NCBI GenBank assembly: GCA_050179645.1
Contig: JBFXEX010000028.1
Span: 1 to 53,935 of the forward strand
DNA length: 53,935 bases
DNA from: VAZQ01 sp050179645
Lineage (GTDB): Bacteria; Pseudomonadota; Alphaproteobacteria; Rhizobiales; Xanthobacteraceae
Direction: 5' to 3'
Every line of letters starts with the position of its first letter. Position 1 is the stretch's first letter. The translations under genes and the position numbers were made by a program. Below the pieces are notes generated by a model. The model ran no database searches. It saw only the letters and a list, made by a program, of their open reading frames with translations, and was not told the origin of the DNA. Shown in pieces: positions 33,000-40,470 of the stretch.

Positions 33000-34544
33000 A
33001 TGCCCTTTCCAGACATGACCAAGTTTGCCCGGCTCCTGCTGGCGCTGTCGCTGGCGATTGCGGCCGGCGCGGTGAGCGCGCAGGAGCGGCCGCAGCGCGC
33101 GCAAGCCCCCCAGCAGGCCGAGCAAAGCCAGCCCGATCAGCGCCCGGCAGCACCGCGCGACAGTGTGCTGCGGCTGCTGCCGCCGGATTCGACGACCGAG
33201 CACAGCGTCGACATCCCGGCCGGCACGCTCCGCTATACCGCCACCGCCGGCACGCTCTCGCTCTACGACCAGAGCGGCGACCGGTCGGCCGCCATCTTCT
33301 ATACCGCCTACGTCGCCAAGGGCGCCGAGGCAGGCAGCCGCCCGATCACGTTCGCCTTCAACGGCGGCCCGGGTGCGGCGTCGGCATTTCTGACGCTCGG
33401 CCTGGTCGGTCCGCGCATCGCCGAACTTGTCGACCACGATCCATCGGCGACACGGTTGCGGGACAATCCCCACACCTGGCTCGGCTTCACCGACCTCGTC
33501 ATGGTCGACCCGGTCGGCACCGGCTGGAGCCGTGCCGCCAAGCCGGACGGTGCCGGCGTCTTCTACGGCGTGCGGCGCGACGCCGAAGCGCTTGCCAAGT
33601 TCGTGGCGCTCTACCTCGCGAAGAACGGCCGCAGTGCGTCGCCGAAATATCTCCTGGGCGAGAGCTACGGCGGCTATCGCGCCGTCAAGTTGGCGCGCGC
33701 GCTGCAGCGCCAGCAGGGGATCGCGGTCTCGGGGATCGTCATGGTTTCGCCGCTGATGGAGGCTGCGCTGATGTTCAGCGGCAACCGCTTCGCGCTCGGC
33801 GCGGCGCTGCAGTTGCCGTCGCTGGCGGCGGCCGAACTGGAGCGCAAGGGCAAGTTCACCCCGGAGGCGCAGGCCGAGGCGGAGCGCTTCGCGATGAACG
33901 AATACCTGGTGACACTTGCCGGCGCGCCGCCCAAAGGCGACCGCGCGCGCGAGTTCTACGCCAAGCTTGCCGAGGTGAGCGGGCTCCCCGAGACGGTCTT
34001 GACCCGGTCGCGTGGTTTCATCCGCGATGCCTACGTCAAGCACCTGCGTTCCGCCGAGCGCAAGATCGTCAGTCACTACGACGCGACCTATGCGGTGGCG
34101 GACCCCTATCCCGATCGCGAGACCTCGCGCGGCCCCGATCCGATGCTCGATGGGCTCACCCGCGCCTACGGCAGTGCATTCGCGAACTATGCGCGCGACG
34201 AGCTTGGCTACAAGTCCGACATGACCTACGTGCTGCTTGCCTCCGACATCAGCGGCAAGTGGGATTGGGAGGGCGGCGGCCGCGCCCAAGCCAGCATTTC
34301 GGACGACCTGCGGGAGCTTCTCTCGCTGACGCCGTCGTTCCGTCTGCTGGTGTCGCACGGCTACAGCGACATGGTCACGCCCTATGCGGTCAGCCGCTAT
34401 GTGCTCGACCACCTGCCGCCGATCGGCGAGCCGGCGCGCACGCAGCTTCGGGTCTATCGCGGCGGCCACATGTTCTATATCGACGCGGAATCGCGTAAGG
34501 CGTTCAGCGCGGACGCGAAGGAGTTTTATCAATCCGCGCAGTGA
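33000..34544 (+). CDS. S10 family serine carboxypeptidase-like protein, exported
   Basis: This 514-residue protein has a Sec signal peptide (FARLLLALSLAIAAGAVSAQ) and then a Gln/Pro-rich spacer (about residues 30-55). The S10 fold shows FNGGPGAAS (oxyanion region), the nucleophile motif GESYGG (Ser222), the acid HGYSDMVTP and the His motif GGHMFY. S10 enzymes release C-terminal residues from peptides at acid pH. In bacteria they are secreted or periplasmic. It is divergent from the CoA-transferase and followed 25 bp later by an SDR gene. Confidence 0.93.
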   Translation: MPFPDMTKFARLLLALSLAIAAGAVSAQERPQRAQAPQQAEQSQPDQRPAAPRDSVLRLLPPDSTTEHSVDIPAGTLRYTATAGTLSLYDQSGDRSAAIFYTAYVAKGAEAGSRPITFAFNGGPGAASAFLTLGLVGPRIAELVDHDPSATRLRDNPHTWLGFTDLVMVDPVGTGWSRAAKPDGAGVFYGVRRDAEALAKFVALYLAKNGRSASPKYLLGESYGGYRAVKLARALQRQQGIAVSGIVMVSPLMEAALMFSGNRFALGAALQLPSLAAAELERKGKFTPEAQAEAERFAMNEYLVTLAGAPPKGDRAREFYAKLAEVSGLPETVLTRSRGFIRDAYVKHLRSAERKIVSHYDATYAVADPYPDRETSRGPDPMLDGLTRAYGSAFANYARDELGYKSDMTYVLLASDISGKWDWEGGGRAQASISDDLRELLSLTPSFRLLVSHGYSDMVTPYAVSRYVLDHLPPIGEPARTQLRVYRGGHMFYIDAESRKAFSADAKEFYQSAQ

Positions 34545-34569
34545 GTCCCCGACCCGAGAGAAGAACGCC

Positions 34570-35319
34570 ATGAGCAAGGAACTCGCCGGTCGCGTCGCGA
34601 TCGTGACCGGGGCCGGACGCAATATCGGCCGCGCCATTGCGCTGGCGCTGGCGGACGGCGGCGCCGCCGTCGTGGTCAATGCGCGCGCCAACATGGCCGA
34701 GGCGCAATCGGTCGCGCGCGAGGTCGAGCAGGCCGGCGGGGAGGGGTTCGCCGTCACCGCCGATGTCGCCGATCCGGACGCGGTCGGCAACATGGCGGCC
34801 GCGACGCTGGCGCGCTTCGGTCGCATCGACATCCTGGTCAACAACGCGGCGGTGCGCGCCGAGCAGGCCTTCGAAACGATGACGCTGGCGCAATGGCGGG
34901 CCGTCACTTCGATCATTCTCGACGGCGCGTTCAACTGCGTGCAGGCCTGTCTGCCCGCGCTCAAGGCGAGCGGCAACGGCACGATCGTCAATATCGGCGG
35001 CCTCTCGGCCCATACCGGCGCCGCGCGCCGGCCGCATGTGGTGACCGCGAAGGCCGGGCTCATCGGTCTCACGCGTGCGCTGGCGCACGAACTTGCGGAT
35101 GCGCACATCCGCGTGAACACGGTGACGCCGGGGCTGATGTCGACGCCGCGTCCGCCGGGCCAACCCGAGCCGCAGCATCATTCGCTGGTCAATCTGTTGG
35201 TCGGCCGCCGCGGCGAACCGGACGATATTGCCTCCATGGTGCGGTTCCTGTGCGGCCCCGGCGCGAGCTTCATCACCGGACAGAATTTTCAGGTGAATGG
35301 CGGCGCGTTCCTCGGGTGA
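34570..35319 (+). CDS. SDR-family oxidoreductase with catalytic Tyr replaced
   Basis: This 249-residue protein starts at MSKELAGRV. It has the cofactor motif TGAGRNIG, NNAA, and the ending GASFITGQNFQVNGGAF typical of classical SDRs. In the active-site helix RPHVVTAKAGLIGLTRALA the Lys is kept but the Tyr of YxxxK is Val. The strand before it reads NIGGLSAHTG. NAD(P) binding is likely, and the reaction is uncertain. It is co-oriented with the S10 peptidase gene and probably co-transcribed. Confidence 0.9.
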   Translation: MSKELAGRVAIVTGAGRNIGRAIALALADGGAAVVVNARANMAEAQSVAREVEQAGGEGFAVTADVADPDAVGNMAAATLARFGRIDILVNNAAVRAEQAFETMTLAQWRAVTSIILDGAFNCVQACLPALKASGNGTIVNIGGLSAHTGAARRPHVVTAKAGLIGLTRALAHELADAHIRVNTVTPGLMSTPRPPGQPEPQHHSLVNLLVGRRGEPDDIASMVRFLCGPGASFITGQNFQVNGGAFLG

Positions 35320-35458
35320 ACTCGGCGCTTCGCCGGCCTTCCGATGTCCGATTCATGACGATAGCGCGACGGAGCGGGCCGCTGTGGAAAACTTCGGACG
35401 CGCGAACCCTTAAGGCCACATTTATCGGGCTAAATTTTCGGCCAGTACGAGGTGAGGA

Positions 35459-35728
35459 ATGGCCGAAGTTCAGTCGTCCGCGGACCCGTTCTCGCTGCAG
35501 AGTCGCATCGAGCGTTCCGAGCAGCGGGTCGCTCGCCAGCGTGAGATCGTCGAGGACCTGATCAAGTATAATGTTGCGGGTCCTGCGCAGCGGCTCCTGG
35601 CCCTCATGGAGCAGGCTCTCGCCGAACTGCGCGAGCAGGCGCGCGAAGAGCAGCCGGATGCGCCGGCTCCTGCTCCGGAACCGGCGCCCGAGGCAACCCC
35701 GCAGCCGGAAATGGCCACGGCCGAGTGA
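35459..35728 (+). CDS. Small coiled-coil protein, function unknown
   Basis: This 89-residue protein has a strong ribosome binding site (GAGGTGAGGA) immediately before the ATG. Residues 12-65 form amphipathic helices (RIERSEQRVARQREIVEDLI, LLALMEQALAELREQAREEQ). The C-terminus is Pro/Ala/Glu-rich (PAPAPEPAPEATPQPE). No signal peptide or known motif is visible. Convergent with the cytochrome gene that follows. Confidence 0.75.
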   Translation: MAEVQSSADPFSLQSRIERSEQRVARQREIVEDLIKYNVAGPAQRLLALMEQALAELREQAREEQPDAPAPAPEPAPEATPQPEMATAE

Positions 35729-35744
35729 GCCGTGGCTCGCCGCC

Positions 35745-36050
35745 TCACTTCGCCAGCGAGTTGATATAGGCCGCCGCGTCCTCCATCTCGGTCCGCGTGA
35801 GGGTCACGTTCATTCGCGGATGTGGGTCGCGCAGGGCAAAGGCCAGCGTCTCCGGATTTTGCGCAAACTTGCGGGCGATGGCGTCGAACGGCGGCGCCTG
35901 ACTGGTACCCGGGCGCTGGCCCGGGGCCACGGTATGGCAGGCCACGCACCGCGCTTCCGCGATACGCCGGCCGATTTCGGCGTCCGCCGCAACCGCGTCT
36001 GATGTCGCGAGCGCTGCCGGCAGTGCCAGGCAGCAAAACCACGAGTGCAT
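35745..36050 (-). CDS. Small c-type cytochrome
   Basis: This 101-residue protein starts at MHSWFCCLALPAALATSDAVAADAE, with GGAGG upstream. The signal peptide is followed by CVACH (heme attachment), and the likely axial Met lies in HPRMNVTLT. Length and spacing fit a class I monoheme cytochrome in the periplasm, acting as an electron carrier. No oxidase or dehydrogenase is adjacent. An upstream in-frame start at 36092 would spoil the signal peptide. Confidence 0.9.
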   Translation of the reverse strand: MHSWFCCLALPAALATSDAVAADAEIGRRIAEARCVACHTVAPGQRPGTSQAPPFDAIARKFAQNPETLAFALRDPHPRMNVTLTRTEMEDAAAYINSLAK

Positions 36051-36210
36051 GTCATCCTCCCGGTGAGGTCCGACCGCGGCGCATTCTTTCATTCGTACGG
36101 CGGATGAGCGTTGATATTTCTCAAGAAATGACTTGCAATCGCGATCTCGTACGAGCCTAACGGATACGGTTGCGATATTCTCCGCCCGACATGACCCAAG
36201 GCGGCAACCG

Positions 36211-37566
36211 ATGAACGACGTGACCTCCCCGCTGCTGACCGATCTCTATCAGCTCAACATGATCCAGGCTTACCTGGACCATGGCCAGACCGAGACCGCG
36301 GTATTCGAGTTTTTCGTCCGCTCGCTGCCGTCGCGGCGCCAGTTTCTGATGGCCGCAGGGCTCGAACAGGCGCTCGATTTCCTGCAGGACCTGCATTTTT
36401 CCACCGACGACCTCGATTGGCTCGCGCGCAGCGGTCGCTTCGGCAAGGCGATGATCGACTATCTTGCGGGACTGCGGTTCACCGGCGATGTCCATGCCAT
36501 GCCGGAAGGTACGGTGTTCTTCGCCAACGAGCCGATCCTGCGCGTGACCGCGCCGCTGCCGCAGGCGCAACTGGTCGAAACGCGGCTGATCAACCTGCTG
36601 CACTTCCAGACCCTGATCGCCTCCAAGGCGGTGCGGTCGATGCTGGCGGCGCCCGGCAAGCTGCTGGTGGATTTCGGCCTGCGCCGCGCCCACGGCGCGG
36701 AGGCCGGCATCATGGCGGCGCGCGCCAGCTATGTCGCGGGATTCGCCGGCACCGCCACGGTGCTGGCCGGCAAGCTGTTCGATCTTCCGATCTACGGCAC
36801 CATGGCGCATTCGTTCGTGCAGTCCTACGACGACGAGGTTGCGGCGTTCGAAGCCTACGCGACGTCGCGGCCGGACAACCTGACGCTGCTGATCGACACC
36901 TACGACACCGAGGCGGCGGCACGGAAGGTGGTTACGCTTGCGCCGCGATTGCGAGCCAAGGGCATCACCATCGGTGCCGTGCGGCTCGACAGCGGCGACC
37001 TCGCGGTGCTGTCGCGCGCGGTGCGCCGCACTCTCGACGCCGGCGGTTTGCCGGGGGTCAAGATTTTCGCCAGCGGCGGGCTCGACGAAAACAGCGTCGC
37101 CGCGCTGATGCGGGCCGGCGCGCCGATCGACGGCTTCGGCATCGGCACCAGCCTGACGACGTCGTCCGACGCGCCCACGCTCGACTGCGTCTACAAGCTC
37201 GAGGAATATGCCGGGCTTCCGCGCCGCAAGCGTTCGGCCGGCAAGGAAACCTGGCCCGGCCGCAAGCAGGTCTGGCGCCGCTTCGGGCCGGACGGCCGGA
37301 TGGCCGGCGACATGCTGACGCTGGAGGACGACCGCCAGGACGGCGAGCCGCTTCTGGTGCCCGTCATGCAGAACGGCCGTCGCCTGGTGCCGTCGCCGCC
37401 GCTTGCCGAGTGCCAGGCGCGCGCTGCGCGCGAACTTGCACGATTGCCGGAGCCGTTGCGACAACTCGGTGCGCAGGCGCCGTATACTGTCGAAGTCGCC
37501 GATGCGCTGGTGCGGCTGGCGCGCGACGTCGACCTGCGGCTGGCGCAAAACGCCGCGCCGGCCTGA
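36211..37566 (+). CDS. pncB: Nicotinate phosphoribosyltransferase
   Basis: This 451-residue protein starts at MNDVTSPLLTDLYQLNM. The family landmarks are the N-terminal TDLYQLNM, FEFFVRSLPSRRQFLMAAGLEQAL, DFGLRRAHGAEAG (active-site region) and the phosphate-binding FASGGLDENSV followed by GFGIGTSL. It converts nicotinate and PRPP to nicotinate mononucleotide in the Preiss-Handler NAD salvage route (cytoplasmic). It is followed by chaB, with no obvious functional link. Confidence 0.96.
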   Translation: MNDVTSPLLTDLYQLNMIQAYLDHGQTETAVFEFFVRSLPSRRQFLMAAGLEQALDFLQDLHFSTDDLDWLARSGRFGKAMIDYLAGLRFTGDVHAMPEGTVFFANEPILRVTAPLPQAQLVETRLINLLHFQTLIASKAVRSMLAAPGKLLVDFGLRRAHGAEAGIMAARASYVAGFAGTATVLAGKLFDLPIYGTMAHSFVQSYDDEVAAFEAYATSRPDNLTLLIDTYDTEAAARKVVTLAPRLRAKGITIGAVRLDSGDLAVLSRAVRRTLDAGGLPGVKIFASGGLDENSVAALMRAGAPIDGFGIGTSLTTSSDAPTLDCVYKLEEYAGLPRRKRSAGKETWPGRKQVWRRFGPDGRMAGDMLTLEDDRQDGEPLLVPVMQNGRRLVPSPPLAECQARAARELARLPEPLRQLGAQAPYTVEVADALVRLARDVDLRLAQNAAPA

Positions 37567-37655
37567 GCGCGAGCTGTCGCGAAGGTTTGATCTTGCGCAA
37601 GGCCGGCCTCGACGCCAAGCGAGAATCTGCTGTCGTCAGTGGGACAGGTGCGATC

Positions 37656-37871
37656 ATGCCTTATCGAACCAACGACGATCTGCCGCCGGCGGTGCAGCGT
37701 CATCTGCCGCCGCATGCGCAGGACATCTATCGCGAGGCCTTCAACCATGCATTCGTCGCCCATGCGGGCGACCCGCGCCAGGAGGAGGCGTCGCACCGCA
37801 TCGCCTGGGCGGCGGTCAAGAAATCCTACGTGAAGCTCGGCGACAGCTGGATCGCCCGCGCCCATGCCTGA
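37656..37871 (+). CDS. chaB: ChaB family protein
   Basis: This 71-residue protein starts at MPYRTNDDLPPAVQRHLPPHAQDIY and has the ChaB-domain pattern ending HRIAWAAVKKSYVKLGDSW. ChaB was named as a regulator of the ChaA cation antiporter in E. coli, but the molecular role is poorly defined and chaA is not adjacent. Starts 90 bp after pncB. Confidence 0.93.
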   Translation: MPYRTNDDLPPAVQRHLPPHAQDIYREAFNHAFVAHAGDPRQEEASHRIAWAAVKKSYVKLGDSWIARAHA

Positions 37872-37905
37872 CGCGTCAAAAGCACCCCCACAGGAGATGC
37901 GCCTC

Positions 37906-37940
37906 TTGGACGCAACTCAGAGTCTTTTGGACGCAACTCA
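37906..37940. repeat. Two direct copies of TTGGACGCAACTCA
   Basis: Identical 14-bp copies at 37906-37919 and 37927-37940 start 21 bp apart, i.e. two helical turns, in the 229-bp gap between chaB and the HPF-like gene. The spacing would suit a dimeric regulator binding one face of DNA. No known operator was recognised. Confidence 0.8.
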
Positions 37941-38040
37941 AGTCCTTGACGTATGGCCGCTGCCGGTTTCCGCTTTGGGTGCGCTTGATTTGGGACAAAT
38001 AGCCGCCACGTGTTCTCGACCTGGTCAGGGAACACTTGCC

Positions 38041-38072
38041 TAACGTCAGTGGTTCCTAACGTCAGTGGTTCC
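38041..38072. repeat. Perfect 16-bp tandem duplication upstream of the HPF-like gene
   Basis: TAACGTCAGTGGTTCC occurs at 38041-38056 and again at 38057-38072 with no spacer. It ends 28 bp before the start codon of the ribosome-associated factor and so lies in its leader or promoter. Confidence 0.95.
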
Positions 38073-38100
38073 TGCCGCATCACACCAGCAGAGCTTCATC

Positions 38101-38466
38101 ATGCAGACGCCAGTCCAGATCGACTTCCAGGGCATGTCGGCGACGCCGGAAATCCGCGCCGCCATCGAGAAGCACGTCGAAAGTCTCGATCAGCGTTTCG
38201 GCCGCACCACCGCTTGCCGGGTCGCCGTGAAGGCGCCGAGCGGGCATCATCGCACTGGCGGGCTCTACGAGATCACCATTCACCTGGTGCTGCCTAACGG
38301 ACGGCAGGTCGATGTCGACCGCACGCCATCCGCCGACGAGCGCCACGCCGATCTCTCCTTCGCCATCAACGACGCGTTCAAGCAGGCGCGCCGGCAGCTC
38401 CAGGACCAGGTGAACCGTCTGCAGGGCAACGTGAAGCAGCACACCACCCGGACCGTCGCGGAATGA
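38101..38466 (+). CDS. HPF/RaiA-family ribosome-associated protein
   Basis: This 121-residue protein starts at MQTPVQIDFQGMSATPEIRAAIEKHVESLDQRF. It has the beta-alpha-beta-beta-beta-alpha pattern of the S30AE (sigma-54 modulation) domain. The YEITIHLVLPNG strand and the closing helix AINDAFKQARRQLQDQV are visible. Such factors bind the 30S decoding region, inactivating or dimerising ribosomes in stress. There is no C-terminal dimerisation domain, so it is the short type. The repeats just upstream suggest its own regulation. Confidence 0.88.
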   Translation: MQTPVQIDFQGMSATPEIRAAIEKHVESLDQRFGRTTACRVAVKAPSGHHRTGGLYEITIHLVLPNGRQVDVDRTPSADERHADLSFAINDAFKQARRQLQDQVNRLQGNVKQHTTRTVAE

Positions 38467-38613
38467 AGACGGGAGATGGGGCCCGGTCGGCACTGTTGCA
38501 CAATTGCCGCGGCTGCTGAAATTCAGTCTGCGAACTCGATTTAAGGCGAGCGGTGCGGCCGAAGATGCGGTTATGTAAACGCATCCGTGTTGGTGCGTAC
38601 AGGGTGGGGATCA

Positions 38614-38826
38614 ATGATCAAAGCAACATTCGCGACGCTGGCGGTGGCGGCAGCCCTGTTGGCATTCGGTTCGTCGGAGGCTTCGGCCTGGGTCTGCCGG
38701 GCCGGCGGTGTGGGCGTCACCTCGGTGGGCCGCAGCTGGAACATCATCGACGCCAAAATCATCGCTCTGCGCAAATGCGAACGTCGCAGCCCGATCCCGG
38801 TCTGCACGATTCTCTACTGCCGCTGA
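38614..38826 (+). CDS. Small exported cysteine-containing protein
   Basis: This 70-residue protein starts at MIKATFATLAVAAALLAFGSSEASAW, a clear Sec signal peptide cleaved near residue 25. The mature 45 residues hold four Cys (VCRAGG, KCERR, PVCTILYC), suggesting two disulfide bonds in the periplasm. I do not recognise a named family. It is followed about 95 bp later by a cytochrome c gene. Confidence 0.75.
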   Translation: MIKATFATLAVAAALLAFGSSEASAWVCRAGGVGVTSVGRSWNIIDAKIIALRKCERRSPIPVCTILYCR

Positions 38827-38921
38827 CGGGCGCGGCGCGCGCGGCGAGGCGCGGCTCTGGCGGTTCGGACCGTCGCCTCGCGAGAGGTGCGCGCTTCGAG
38901 CCGTATCCCGGTGTGCCGCCG

Positions 38922-39377
38922 ATGCGGCTCCTGAGATTGGCGATTGCGCTCTTAGCCGCGGCCGGCTTCGGCCCGGTTGTGCACGCGCAGGACGCCGGTC
39001 CCGGCCGCGCCGAATACCTCGCCCATTGCGCCTCCTGCCATGGCGCCGACGGCAAGGGCAGCGAGCGCAGCAGCGCGAAGGACAGACCTGCGGATTTGAC
39101 GGCGCTGGCAAAGCGGTCTAGCGGCGTATTTTCGGCCCATTCGGTCTACGAGATGATCGACGGGCGCCGGGCGATTCGATCTCACCACAGTTCCATGCCA
39201 ATCTGGGGATGCCGGCACGCGTCCGAGCCGGTGCCGCGGACACGGAAAAAGAGATTCCGGGGCTACCGGCAGAAGCCGCTTGAGGAGCTCCTGAACCTCT
39301 CCTGCGATTCCGAGGAGGTCATTCGCGCCCGAATTCAAGCCGTGGTCGGATATCTCGAGAGCATCCAGCAGAAATGA
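38922..39377 (+). CDS. c-type cytochrome with basic extension
   Basis: This 151-residue protein starts at MRLLRLAIALLAAAGFGPVVHAQ (signal peptide). The heme site CASCHG is near residue 38, and a possible axial Met lies in SSMPIWG. After that Met, where small cytochromes usually end, there is an unusual basic stretch (RTRKKRFRGYRQKP) before a final helix ending GYLESIQQK. It is a periplasmic electron carrier of unknown partner. The start is an inference, since there is no strong ribosome binding site. Confidence 0.82.
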   Translation: MRLLRLAIALLAAAGFGPVVHAQDAGPGRAEYLAHCASCHGADGKGSERSSAKDRPADLTALAKRSSGVFSAHSVYEMIDGRRAIRSHHSSMPIWGCRHASEPVPRTRKKRFRGYRQKPLEELLNLSCDSEEVIRARIQAVVGYLESIQQK

Positions 39378-39464
39378 CGTCATCTCTATCCGGCATAGTC
39401 CTGGATCGGGCATAGTCCCCGGAGCATTGCCGATTTTTTCGGATCGGGTTGAAAGGTGATTGCG

Positions 39465-39668
39465 ATGTCGAAACAAGCGATGCGTGAGGAGACCGAGCGC
39501 CTGGTGCGTGAGGCAATGGAGCGAAATCTCGCGGTCAAGCAGGGCAAGACCCGCATCGACGCCAAATGCGGCAAGTGCGGCGCGCCGAATCGCGTCTATG
39601 CCGCCCAGGGCGAGGTCCGGGCAGAATACAAATGCAAGGAATGCGGCCACAGCCAGAAGACGTTGTGA
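39465..39668 (+). CDS. Small zinc-ribbon protein
   Basis: This 67-residue protein starts at MSKQAMREETERL, with AAGG eight bases upstream. A GTG three codons earlier is possible. The N-terminal half is a charged helix. The C-terminal half has two CxxC knuckles, KCGKCGAPN and YKCKECGHS, which form a rubredoxin-like zinc ribbon. No further domain. Role unknown. Confidence 0.8.
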   Translation: MSKQAMREETERLVREAMERNLAVKQGKTRIDAKCGKCGAPNRVYAAQGEVRAEYKCKECGHSQKTL

Positions 39669-39896
39669 AACTGGCCGCTGATTGAGCAGGCTCAGGAGGA
39701 AGCGCCTTGCGGGTAAGCAGGGCTGGCGCCCCAGGTCCCATCAGGCTCCAGTAGGTCGGAGCGCAAACGGGAGGGCCTCCGGTATCACCTTGGAGCCGGT
39801 TTGAAACAGCTCGAACACCGCGCTCCCTCCTTCACCCAGCCTCGCTACCTCGCCGTCGATCACGCAGCATCGACGGCGAGTCGGTTCGCGCAGCAT

Positions 39897-40151
39897 CTAT
39901 TGCTTCGCCGCCGTCTTTGCTTCGGCCTCGTATTGGGCCTGACATTTTGCGCTGGCTTGCGATTTCTTCGCCGTCAGGCAGGCATGGACCTTGTCCATGT
40001 TTGGAAGCGAAGAGCTGCACAGTTTGAATACGTCGGACATGCAGGCCGAGCGTAGTTTGGCCGATGGTTTGAAGTCGGCAAGCGCCGCGCATGGTGCTGC
40101 CAAAGCTCCGAGGCAGATTGCACCGACGATTCCGTTGCGGATGATGTTCAT
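39897..40151 (-). CDS. Exported cysteine-rich-repeat protein
   Basis: This 84-residue protein starts at MNIIRNGIVGAICLGALAAPCAALAD (signal peptide). The mature part reads ACMSDVFKLCSSSLP, then VHACLTAKKSQASAKC, which matches one copy of the cysteine-rich (GLG1-type) repeat: paired Cys spaced ACxxDxxKLC and ACLxxxxxxxxxxC. It ends in an Ala/Lys/Glu-rich helix. Periplasmic small protein of unknown role. Confidence 0.8.
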   Translation of the reverse strand: MNIIRNGIVGAICLGALAAPCAALADFKPSAKLRSACMSDVFKLCSSSLPNMDKVHACLTAKKSQASAKCQAQYEAEAKTAAKQ

Positions 40152-40470
40152 GGCTGTTCCCTTGCTTGAACGGCGCACCTTGCGCCATGCGCATGTCATG
40201 CCCTGTTCGAGCGGCGGGCGCTGTGACGGCGGTCACAGGAAACGTTTGATGCGCAGGATTTTGTCCGATCTGCCAGTTTGCGCGATCAATATGATAGATA
40301 CGGTGGTGGCTCCATGCCGGCGGCGGGCATCCGGGGGCTGAAGCGGCCCCAGGCGACTTTTCTCTCAGAGATTCGAAGTGCGGACAGGTTGTCCGGAGGA
40401 GTTGAACTACGTCAGCATTCGCGAATAGATTGAACCACGCCTTGCCGATGCAAGGACGGGAGGTTCCGGA
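40152..40470. other. Intergenic region without a gene
   Basis: This 319-bp gap lies between the divergent cysteine-rich-repeat gene and the TPR-CHAT gene. A GGGAGG ribosome binding site lies just before the TPR-CHAT start. I see no convincing coding frame, repeat or operator. Confidence 0.6.

Noticed and set aside
32949..35120. A 723-codon open frame on the minus strand
   Set aside because: It is antisense to the S10 peptidase and SDR genes, which carry full catalytic motifs. Composition is Arg/Ala-rich and unlike real proteins.
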